Source of the DNA: Achatina immaculata
Taxonomy: Eukaryota; Mollusca; Gastropoda; Stylommatophora; Achatinidae
DNA length: 64,000 bases
Direction: 5' to 3'
NCBI GenBank assembly: GCA_009760885.1
Contig: CM019703.1
Coordinates: forward strand, 8,630,459 to 8,694,458
Below, in pieces: positions 54,945 to 64,000 of this stretch. The translations under genes were made by a program, and so were the position numbers. The notes beneath the pieces are model-generated. The model saw only the letters and a list, made by a program, of their open reading frames with translations, was not told the DNA's origin and did not search any database. How positions within the stretch are numbered: position 1 is the first letter of the stretch; each line of letters begins with the position of its first letter.

Positions 54945-55175
54945 TTAACGGGACAGGGATCGCCATAGTCCCCATGGACTTCTCTTTCGTTCTGTTCTGA
55001 GCGGGACCTTCAACCAGCAAAACGTATGTGACGTGTAAAAAATAAGGAAGCATTGCCGCACATCCCACCTGCTTTTTACCTGTACTCCGGGACTGAAAAA
55101 GTAGACGCCACAACCCGCTCCCACGCCGATACGACGCTGTGCCTCAACATCTCTACAGCATCGGCTGCAAAGAAG
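54945..55175. repeat. Interspersed repeat family F, copy 6, with inserted module
   Basis: Starts 'acgggacagggatcgccata' and resumes at 'cacctgctttttacctgtac', 'cgctcccacgccgatacgac' and 'tcggctgcaaagaa'. Between them about 65 bp ('ttctgttctgagcgggacct' to 'gtatgtgacgtgtaaaaaat') interrupts the family. The same module stands alone at 57262-57330. A second, weaker family end is seen at about 55285-55345. Confidence 0.7.
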
Positions 55176-56132
55176 AACAGCATGCAATTACAGGGAGTTC
55201 ATCCAAGTCCACATTTTGGATATGTGAGACACCCAAGTTTTTCTCCAAGTTTTCGGGGAAACCACAGTCATCCACTTCGCCATCTAACGCCATGTTTCAA
55301 CATCATCACGGCGCTGACTGCAAAGAACAATTCTCAGCTCCAGAGAATTAAACAGCAGACTAAACTGTCTCAACATCGGGGGTGGGGCAGAGAAACAAAA
55401 ATCCATAGACATGAGAGTGGAAGTGGAGAGATACAAATAAGAAACAAAAAATGTTTGCCTAGGATATGAAAAGTGATGGTAAACTTATGGAAGGTGAAAG
55501 ATTCACATTCCTTTGCTCTTGCCATATTTCACTTTGAAGTCGTCGTCCACGGCTTTATGGCAGTGAGCTTCTATGTTTGTACACGGGGCGGGGGTGGGGC
55601 GAGGGAAACGTAGCGCCTCGGGCCCCCCCCCCCCACCCCACCCCCGACCTCCCGGGTCACGCTTTTGAGTTTTATAGGTGGTCGGGGGAGGTAAGAAGGA
55701 GGGAGGGGAAAGTCCCCTGTCATGCTTACAGTTGACGTGGTTGGACTGCGGGGTGGGGTTGGAGGAAGCCAGTCCCTGCCATGTGTCTGAGTCCTTTCAG
55801 GAGACAGGGATGTTACTGGCCACATGTTCTCTGACCTCTCTGTACGCTATAGTGTGATGGATGGTGAGCTATCCGACCTTGCCCAGGAGAGACCAGTGCA
55901 TTCGGGCGTAAAACATCACATTAGGTCAATGAGACGAGTGCATTCGGGCGTAAAACATCACATTAGGTCAATAATGAACCAAGAAAATGTGAAACCTGAA
56001 TGAATCTAGGCAAGAGGAGAAAAGGTCTGTGTAAGATCTGTTAAGAATCTACTCATCGAAATTCACTAGCAAACTTGGACAAACCATGGTGGCTTGTGTT
56101 TATTATGTATTATTATGTGTGGTATCGAAATT
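55176..56132. other. No recognisable gene; 41-bp duplication
   Basis: Contains a C14-type run at 55624-55634 and a perfect two-copy 41-bp tandem repeat at 55890-55972 ('cattcgggcgtaaaacatca'). Confidence 0.55.
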
Positions 56133-56540
56133 CACTAAAGAAATAGAAAAGAAATTAGACTCTTTTCAAAACAAATGCATAAGGAAAATACTCGGCATCA
56201 AGTGGAACGAATTCAAGAACAATGCAGAGATAAGACAGATGACTGAACAACAACCAGTCTCATTGGTGATCAGGAAAAGGAGATGGACATATGCTGGTCA
56301 CTTGATGAGAAGAAATGATCAGAGAATCCCAAAACAAGCTATCAAGTGGAACACAACAGGCCGAAGAAAAAGTGGCAGACCGCGTGAAAGTCTGAAGAGG
56401 ACATTGTTAAGAGAGGCCAAATTAACAGGCATAAAATCCTTTGATGAGGTTGAAAGACTCGCCGAAGATAGGAAAAATTGGCGAACTACTCTGCGAGCCC
56501 TATGTGACGTTTAACGGCACGGGAAGGACATAAGATAAGA
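56133..56540 (+). pseudogene. LINE family B, 5'-truncated 3' end with target duplication
   Basis: The sequence TATCGAAATT flanks it on both sides (56123-56132 and 56541-56550), a 10-bp target duplication. The frame from 56134 to 56514 is open and encodes the C-terminal region: 'KKLDSFQNKCIRKILGIKWN', 'IRQMTEQQPVSLVIRKRR', 'YAGHLMRRNDQRIPKQA', 'GRRKSGRPRESLKRTLLRE', 'SFDEVERLAEDRKNW', then a stop. The tail is 'cgggaaggacataagataag' plus A. The ATG at 56086 lies in host flank and is not a real start. This is the cleanest LINE B end in the window, with no internal break. Confidence 0.9.
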
Positions 56541-58265
56541 TATCGAAATTACCGTTTGGCAGTGAAAGAATTAAGCGATAATTGTCTCTAAGAACCAGAT
56601 TCTACCTAAAGAGAGTACAAGCAGAAGCTCTGTAGCTATGCATCTTTACGCATTAACCAAACCATGCCGGGATGGGTTGGAAGCTATCACAAAATAAGAA
56701 TGCACGAAGCGGAGGCGCGAACGTCCAGGAAAAACAATTTAGGAGTGCAGAAAAACGAGGGGGTAGGGATGGGATGTGAAGTCAGTACATGTACGTGATA
56801 TTAAAAAAAAAAAAACTCATTTGCCAAATCATCACATGAGTCAAAATCTCTCAACAAAGAACAAACAAAAAAAAAACAAACTTGACACTGACGTCATGCG
56901 TGGAGAGATACGTGAACAGACTGAGAAGCGCTCGTTCCGGTAACGAACTCATTCCTTAAATCACAGGGGATCGCTGAGCAAACAACTGTCGCCACTCTGT
57001 CACTTGGGTTCTCTCATCTGGTTGTGACGATGTAGCAGCATGCAAATGAAGTGTGGCCAGCGTAAATCTGGGGTTCGCAGCTACAGAGAATAACCAAGGG
57101 TGTGGCGCACCGCCACTAGGATGTTGCGCAGGGAGAAATATACACAAGATTTGGCTGGGCCTGATTTATTTGTAGTCTTATTAAAGAAAGGCACGTCCCG
57201 GGGAATTTGGATAGCTCGTTAATCTGTACATACTAAGGTGAACGGTGCAGTCTTACCGCAGCGGTTCTCGTTCTGTTCTGAGCGGGACCTTCAACCAGCA
57301 AAACGTATGTGACGTGTAAAAAAAATAAAGTAATTTTAAAAATACCTAAATTCAGAAAAAAAGAAATTAAACCAATAACTATTTCAATGAACTCTGTCAC
57401 TAATAGAAAAAAAAGGACTTGAATATTTTTCAAGATATTACAAAACACTCAGAAAATTAACGGGGAAAAAGAAGCATTTTCAAAACGTTTCAATGAAAAC
57501 TAACTATGTGGTTGTTGTTAGCCTGATATTTACGTTTTAAAACATAAAAGTAGCAGGATTTCTCTAAAAAAAATATTGTACATTTCCTTTATAACTTCTT
57601 TCCTCCCTTTTCTTTTTTTTTTCTTTCGTTTCTATCTCTCTTTATAATGTTTCCTATCTCCTCGCTGTAACACGAGACAAGATGATGCGAATGGCTGGTA
57701 GGAATGGGGAGGATGAACTCGGCGGCGATATCTCAAGCTGCCACGATACGCTCTTTTCTTTTTTTTTTTCTCTGGCTCTAGCGACAGCTCTTCTCTGAAA
57801 TTATTATTCACAATTTCAGAAGATTCGCCCGGGTTCTTTTCATCACATATAGAACTTTATATTAACATCATACAATCAAGCAAAAAGTCCGGCCTTCAAC
57901 ATTAACACAGGAAATGTTTTTGGAATGGGAAAAAACGTTCAATGATGACTAATGAATCAAGAATGATGCATCAGTAAGAATCTCACCAACAAGATATATA
58001 ACACTGCCCTGGGCTAATTCTGTCTGTGAACTACAGTAAACGTAATTATTCCATAATTCATGACATACTGTCAAGGGAGAGCCATAGCTGGTTTGCTTAC
58101 TGTACTGGGGTTATGCCTCGCCGCGAATCTCCTGAACAAGTATTCCCGTTTCAACCGGGGGAAAGTCTTCTTGACCGATACACACATCACAGTCGTCATG
58201 GACCTTAGTGACAATTCTCGTGTGCTAACTTCCGGGTTCAGTTAATGACCGCCATGGCTTTCTTG
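56541..58265. other. No recognisable gene; repeated 65-bp module at 57262-57330
   Basis: AT-rich sequence. The 57262-57330 module ('ttctgagcgggaccttcaac' to 'gtatgtgacgtgtaaaaaaa') also occurs inside family F copy 6. It is preceded by 'cagcggttctc', a hAT-like start. Confidence 0.55.
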
Positions 58266-60060
58266 AGCCTCCGTCGACCTTAGGCTGGAGTCTTCTTGTC
58301 ATTGTCAGTTCCCGTAGTCTTACTCGCATCTTCCCATTTTCAAGTCCGCCCGTCTGTCGTCCCCGTAGTCTTAGACGCATCTTTCCATCTTTAAGTCTGT
58401 GCATCTGTCGTCCTCGTAGTCTTACTCGCATCTTCCCATTTTCAAGTCCGCCCGTCTGTCGTCCCCGTAGTCTTAGACGCATCTTTCCATCTTTAAGTCT
58501 GTGCATCTGTCGTCCTCATAGTCTTAGGCGCATCTTTCCATCTTCAAGTCTGTGCATCTGTCGTCCTCATAGTCTTAGGCGCATCTTTCCATCTTCAAGT
58601 CTGTGCATCTGTCGTCCTCATAGTCTTAGGCGCATCTTTCCATCTTCAAGTCTGTGCATCTGTCGTCCTCATAGTCTTAGGCGCATCTTTCCATCTTCAA
58701 GTCTGTGCATCTGTCGTCCTCATAGTCTTAGGCGCATCTTTCCATCTTCAAGTCTGTGCATCTGTCGTCCTCATAGTCTTAGGCGCATCTTTCCATCTTC
58801 AAGTCTGTGCATCTGCCGTCCCCGCAGTCTTAGACGCATCTTTCCATCTTCAAGTCTGTGCATCTGTCGTCCTCATAGTCTTAGACGCATCTTTCCATCT
58901 TCAAGTCTGTGCATCTGTCGTCCCCGCAGTCTTAGACGCATCTTTCCATCTTCAAGTCTGTGCATCTGTCGTCCTCATAGTCTTAGACGCATCTTTCCAT
59001 CTTCAAGTCTGTGCATCTGTCGTCCCCGCAGTCTTAGACGCATCTTTCCATCTTCAAGTCTGTGCATCTGTCGTCCCCGCAGTCTTAGACGCATCTTTCC
59101 ATCTTCAAGTCTGTGCATCTGTCGTCCTCATAGTCTTAGACGCATCTTTCCATCTTCAAGTCTGTGCATCTGTCGTCCCCGCAGTCTTAGACACATCTTT
59201 CCATCTTTAAGTCTGTGCATCTGTCGTCCTCATAGTCTTAGACGCATCTTTCCATCTTCAAGTCTGCCCATCTGTCGTCCTCATATTCTTAGACGCATCT
59301 TTCCATCTTTAAGTCTGTGCATCTGTCGTCCTCATATTCTTAGACGCATCTTTCCATCTTCAAGTCTGCCCATCTGTCGTCCTCATAGTCTTAGACATAT
59401 CTTTCCATCTTTAAGTCTGTGCATCTGTCGTCCTCATAGTCTTAGACGCATCTTTCCATCTTCAAGTCTGCCCATCTGTCGTCCTCATATTCTTAGACGC
59501 ATCTTTCCATCTTTAAGTCTGTGCATCTGTCGTCCTCATATTCTTAGACGCATCTTTCCATCTTTAAGTCTGTGCATCTGTCGTCCTCATATTCTTAGAC
59601 GCATCTTTCCATCTTTAAGTCTGTGCATCTGTCGTCCTCATATTCTTAGACGCATCTTTCCATCTTTAAGTCTGTGCATCTGTCGTCCTCATATTCTTAG
59701 ACGCATCTTTCCATCTTCAAGTCTGCCCATCTGTCGTCCTCATAGTCTTAGACACATCTTTCCATCTTTAAGTCTGTGCATCTGTCGTCCTCATATTCTT
59801 AGACGCATCTTTCCATCTTTAAGTCTGTGCATCTGTCGTCCTCATATTCTTAGACGCATCTTTCCATCTTTAAGTCTGTGCATCTGTCGTCCTCATATTC
59901 TTAGACGCATCTTTCCATCTTTAAGTCTGTGCATCTGTCGTCCTCATAGTCTTAGACGCATCTTTCCATCTTCGAGTCTGCCCATCTGTCGTCCTCATAT
60001 TCTTAGACGCATCTTTCCATCTTCGAGTCTGGGAGTCTGCCCGTCTGCCGTCCCTGTGTC
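58266..60060. repeat. 51-bp minisatellite, about 34 copies (1.8 kb)
   Basis: The unit contains 'catctttccatcttcaagtc', 'tgtgcatctgtcgtcctcat' and 'agtcttagacg'. Variants occur in blocks: 'cttaggcg' copies at 58500-58800, 'ccccgcagtc' copies at 58810-59180, and 'catattcttagacg' with 'ctttaag' copies at 59280-59960. This shows local homogenisation. Confidence 0.95.
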
Positions 60061-60737
60061 CTTCGGTGGTCTCTTATCATCGTCTCATGTCTGTTTCTCT
60101 AACGGTTAAACTGACATTCAGTCTCCGCACGTTTTTTTTTTTTTTTTGTGTGCACCTAAACCGAACTCAAAGTGGAATTCACGAGGGCGGGTAATACATG
60201 CTACTCTCCACGTCAACTCTCAGAAATTATTCCTCTTTTGCTAACTAATATATCGCAACCCTATCTCATGACCCCACCACCACCACCCCCCGGGCTGAGA
60301 ATCACTGATCGAGAAAGAAAAGAGCTACCACGCGAGGACACGGTGCACTTCCACAGCGCGGCTGAGTTCCAAGTACGTCACACACATAAGGTGGCAGTTG
60401 TGAAAACACAGGTGCGGATGACAAATGAAGCTCTAATTTGAGGCGCGAGCGAGCATGGTGCGGCTTGGCAACATTATGTTAGATAAATTATGTGATGTAT
60501 GTTGTGTGCTGGGGGGGGGGGGCGGGGACCTGTGGGAGTTAACCAGGACAGAGACATTTCATTTCCTGAAAGAGGCCACACCTTTGTGTATGCCTCATGG
60601 CTCTTCCTCGATACAAAGCAGCGTCCGAGAATGTTGCAGTGGTAAGTCTGTGCGTATGCGCGCAGCTCGGAGATAGCTGGATACGAGAATCTAGTCTTAA
60701 GTCAAATAAAAGAATCTAGTCTTATTATGCCACAAGG
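60061..60737. other. No recognisable gene
   Basis: Contains a T15-type run near 60131 and a G10 run near 60511. No recognisable domain. Confidence 0.5.
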
Positions 60738-60928
60738 CAGAGGTTCTCAACTTCCCAGGTCCCAATCGCCCCTCCCTTTTTTTCTTTCCAAACCAGTCTG
60801 CCTCCGGAATCCTCCCCCATATATTAAACCATCGTCCAGAAATGATTTTCACTATTATACATTCTTCCTCTTCCTCAACTTGAAATTCATCCCCGGGGAG
60901 CCATATGCCTCCATGTTGAGAATCCCTG
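60738..60928. mobile_element. hAT-like MITE (191 bp)
   Basis: Left end CAGAGGTTCTCAACTTCCCA; right end, opposite strand, CAGGGATTCTCAACATGGAG. Similar in size to the MITE at 52187. The 8-base flanks agree only at 4 of 8 (ccacaagg and tatgaagg), so the duplication is decayed. Confidence 0.6.
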
Positions 60929-61249
60929 TATGAAGGTACCTAAAGAAATATTAGTGCCCAAACGTTGCCTGACCTGTCAGAACAGGACGATGTTGTAAAC
61001 AATGCTCCTGGCTTTCTTCCCCCTCCCCGAACTTCCAGAAAGAAATTAGGCGCCCATTCTACCATGACAAAACATGCAGAATAGTCCAACACATTCAAGC
61101 TCTCTACAATATCGTTAGTTTTACCTGGTTCACTTTCTTGAAGACGCCATAGCTTGCTGGCTGAGTACTTGCAGAAATGGCTATTTTGGTTTCTCCGGGA
61201 GCTAGGGGAAGACGGCCAAGCATGACCTTAACCACATCATCCTCTAGTG
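60929..61249. other. No recognisable gene
   Basis: Unique-looking sequence between two hAT-like elements. Confidence 0.45.
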
Positions 61250-61703
61250 CAGTGATTCCCAAAGTGAGCGATAAAGCCCCCTTCTGAAGGCGTTCGAAAG
61301 GACCGTGGAGGGAGGGGGGCGATGAAGGAAAAATGGTCAGTAGGGGGGTAATGCAAGAAAGGAGGGCAGTAGAGGGGCACTGAGGGAAAACAAAGCACCG
61401 GTTTGGGGGGGGGGGCTGTAACACCTTCCTTCTTAGAACTTTTCAATCTGATATTGAGAAGCTTGTGTCCCTACATGAAACTCATCCATCACATTAAAAG
61501 TTCAGCCAATAATGGCATTAGGTGAGTTATAAATGCACTCCTTCATACTGTTAAATAAACTGACTTGCTGAAGTTTTTAACTGTGTTATGCATGTCCCAG
61601 TTTGATAGGCCATTGTACGACTAGAACATAATAGATCGGGGGCGCTGAGTATGTGGCCTAGGAGAAAAGGGGGCGGCAGCCCAAACAAGCATGGGAAACA
61701 CTG
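61250..61703. mobile_element. hAT-like non-autonomous element (454 bp) with target duplication
   Basis: Left end CAGTGATTCCCAAAGTGAGC; right end, opposite strand, CAGTGTTTCCCATGCTTGTT. Flanks ctctagtg (61242-61249) and ctttagtg (61704-61711) agree at 7 of 8. Internal 'ggggggcgatgaagg' and 'aaaagggggcggcag' sequence is typical of this MITE type. A minus-strand frame across it has no transposase motif. Confidence 0.85.
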
Positions 61704-61739
61704 CTTTAGTGTATCGACAGGTGAAGGAAAATATAGGGA

Positions 61740-62640
61740 CTAGCATCCTAGTTCCCTCTGTATAAAATGCATGACATAGGGATACTTATCTTTCGCGCAA
61801 GGATGCTTATCTTCCGCAAAAAGGGATACCAATCTTTCACATAGAGATACCTATCTTCCACACAGGGATAACTACCTTTCCCACACAGATACTTATTTAT
61901 CACAGAGGAAGATCTATCTTCCCCATACAGATACCTGTCTTTCACATACGGATAATTATCTCCCCCATACAGATACCTACCTTCCACACATAATACCTAT
62001 CTTCCCCATACATATATCTATCCTCTATACAGGAATATCTATATTCCACATACAGATACCTATCCTCCACATAAGGATAACTGTCTTCCCCATACAGACA
62101 CCTATCTTCTAGACAGGAATACCTAACTTCCACATAGGGATACTTGTCTTCTGCATACAGACACCTATCTTCTACACAGGGATACCTGTCTTCCACATAC
62201 AGACACCTATCTTCCACACAAAGATACGTATTTTCCACATAGAGACACATATCTTCAACACTGGGATATCTATCTTCCACAAAGGATACCTGCCTTCCCC
62301 GTACATACATCTATATTCCACACAGGGATACCTACATTTCTCTTACAGACACCTATCCTTCACACAGGGATATCCATCTTCCCTTTACAGACACCTATCT
62401 TCCACACAGGGATACCCATCTTCCCCATACAGACACCTATCCTTCACACAAGGATACCTGTCTACCCCATACAGACACTTATCTTCCACACAGGGATACC
62501 TATCTTCCCCATACAGACACCTCTCTACCACACAGGGATACCTATCTTCCCCTAACAGACACCTATCCTCTACACAGGGATACCTGTCTTCCCCTAACAG
62601 ACACCTATCCTCTACACAGGGATACCTATCTTCCCCTATC
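61740..62640. repeat. About 42-bp minisatellite, roughly 21 copies
   Basis: Units contain 'cacagggatacctatcttcc' and 'ccatacagacacctatcttc'. The half-units resemble each other, so the array may stem from a 21-bp unit. Copies at the left are more diverged than those at the right. Confidence 0.9.
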
Positions 62641-63371
62641 CTCCGTTAGTGGACTAATCTCTTTTTTGCCTGAGCAGTTGTTCATCAACCGGGAGACGAG
62701 GGTTGAAAATTTCGTTTCTTCTCTCTTACCTTCACGTCTTGTCTAGATTTTCAGGAGCTGCCTTATCTATTTTACATTTTATCCTATCTCATGATTAATT
62801 TTAACCAAGAGTCATCCCGGTTTTCTTGATATCCGTCAAAAACTCCAGATACGACATCAGTACCCCAAATAAGGGAGACCTCCGTGCACCCCCCCCCCCC
62901 CCCCGAAACCTCTTCCTCCCTGCTCACAGAACACAACATCCTAATTTTACACTTACACAACGTGGCCGCGGGCTGTACACATAATGAATGCGCTGTAAGA
63001 GACAACAGGAAACTATGAAAACAACCAGCTAATGGACTGCAACGCGCAAAGAGATCTTCATCTGCTTCTACCAAGAGGCGCGGGGTGAGGTGGGGCGGGG
63101 GTGGGGGTGGGGGTAGGGAGAGAACTCGCAAACCCGGGGATCGGTAAAGTCAAAGAATTTAATATCTACAAAATGTTTAAACTAGGAAAAGAGTAAGAAC
63201 AGCTTTATTAATTCACGAGCACGCAGTTTGCGAAGTTTCGGCGTGAGACTTAATCATACAAAAACACACGGGACGAAGAAACAGAGAAAGAAGATAATAT
63301 ATGAATTCACATTTGTCCTTCGGAAAGCATTTAACCGTATCCAACTAGTGAGCCGTGAAGAGGCATTCTAG
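62641..63371. other. No recognisable gene; possible 5' flank of the Penelope-like element
   Basis: Contains a C16 run at 62889-62904 and (GGGGGT)n at about 63095-63115. At 63215-63260 the minus strand has 'cacgccgaaacttcgc', loosely similar to the hammerhead-like repeats elsewhere. Confidence 0.4.
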
Positions 63372-64000
63372 GGTAGAAAAAAATCTGTAGCCTCATCCTA
63401 CAGAGTCAAATTAGTACTTCCAGTTCACCTACATGGTCAGATGGTTAAGAAAATTCTTTATTGCCATCTGCCACCAATTCAACTCGACCCCGACACTCGC
63501 GACATCTTCTCTGGTCTACCCCTAGTAGCATACAACGGGGGACCAAATCTTAAGGACATCCTCGTTCACAGCCACCAGAAGCGGAACCTTGCATATGTTG
63601 GCACTAGAAAATGTAACCGCCCCCACTGTGTTACCTGCTCTGTAGTCTGGGAAACGAAAACGATCAACTTTTCCAAAACTATCATCACTCTCTATGAGGG
63701 ATTCACATGCGAGTCCCGTAATGTGATATATGCCATTGTATGCAAAAGATCCAAGATAATTTATATTGGTGAAAATATCCTCAGATTAGGCGACCGCATG
63801 CAGAAAGATCTGTATGACATCACCCAGCATGCTTCGAAACCAGTCCTTAATCATTTCAATGGCCCCAACCACAGAGGCAAATTTGATTTTCTGGTAACAG
63901 CCATTAAACAATGTCATGCTGATGACAGAAGCCGCCTAGCGCTTGAGAACCGCAACATTCAGGAATATGGGACGGTGGAACCACATTGTTTGAACTCGCA
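63372..64000 (+). CDS. Penelope-like element, C-terminal linker and GIY-YIG endonuclease (runs off window)
   Basis: The frame is open from just after a stop at 63369 to the window end, about 209 codons. It encodes the C-terminal part of a Penelope-like retroelement protein. Visible are the post-RT segment 'DPDTRDIFSGLPLVAYNG' followed by 'NLKDILVHS', a Cys motif 'CNRPHCVTC', then a GIY-YIG nuclease core: 'NVIYAIVC' with 'YIGEN' 12 residues on, an Arg in 'LGDRMQKDLYDI', 'PVLNHFN', and the Glu of 'LALENRNIQEYGT'. GIY-YIG enzymes nick target DNA for insertion of such elements. The reverse transcriptase that should precede it is absent upstream, so the copy is 5'-truncated near 63371 or rearranged. 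No break is seen in the retained part. Confidence 0.85.

Overview
The window is eukaryotic DNA, almost certainly from an invertebrate animal. It has no bacterial gene organisation and no host gene, rRNA or tRNA gene that I can recognise. It is built from fragments of transposable elements, long minisatellite arrays and microsatellites, many rich in (AG)n, and homopolymer G or C runs. The mix of LINEs with short tails, tRNA-derived SINEs, mariner, Tigger-like, hAT-like, Helitron and Penelope-like sequence would fit a lophotrochozoan such as a mollusc. That assignment is inference and is not proved by the sequence.

Layout: 0-4.7 kb holds a truncated SINE head, two Tigger-like elements, a degenerate LINE 3' part (family A) and a short non-autonomous retroelement. 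5.4-8.7 kb holds nested 21-bp and 33-bp satellites and other arrays. 8.8-11.2 kb holds two LINE family E ends and long (GA)n tracts. 12.3-16.8 kb holds several minisatellites. 19.6-24.1 kb holds the one near-intact gene: a full-length non-LTR retrotransposon with endonuclease, reverse transcriptase and RNase H, flanked by a 12-bp target-site duplication and broken by one in-frame stop. 25.6-34.9 kb holds further arrays, three LINE ends, a SINE and a repeated family here called F. 35.5-39.2 kb holds a LINE A end, a 22-bp array and a mariner with intact inverted repeats but a broken transposase. 41-41.9 kb is a Helitron relic with an internal inversion. 43-48.9 kb holds arrays, hAT-like elements, a SINE and family F. 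50.8-56.5 kb holds LINE D and B ends, SINE pieces and a hAT MITE. 58.3-62.6 kb holds a 51-bp array, two hAT-like elements and a 42-bp array. The right edge carries an open Penelope-like GIY-YIG endonuclease frame.

The coding capacity seen here serves mobile elements only. The autonomous LINE at 19.6-24.1 kb may have mobilised the short element near 4 kb, because both end in the same sequence. Two of the minisatellites appear to have arisen inside mobile elements: one in a LINE C-terminal coding segment, one in a family F copy. Most long open frames across tandem arrays are by-products of the repeat period and are not listed as genes. I found no evidence for a novel defence or biosynthetic system; the main interest lies in element structure and the origin of the satellites.
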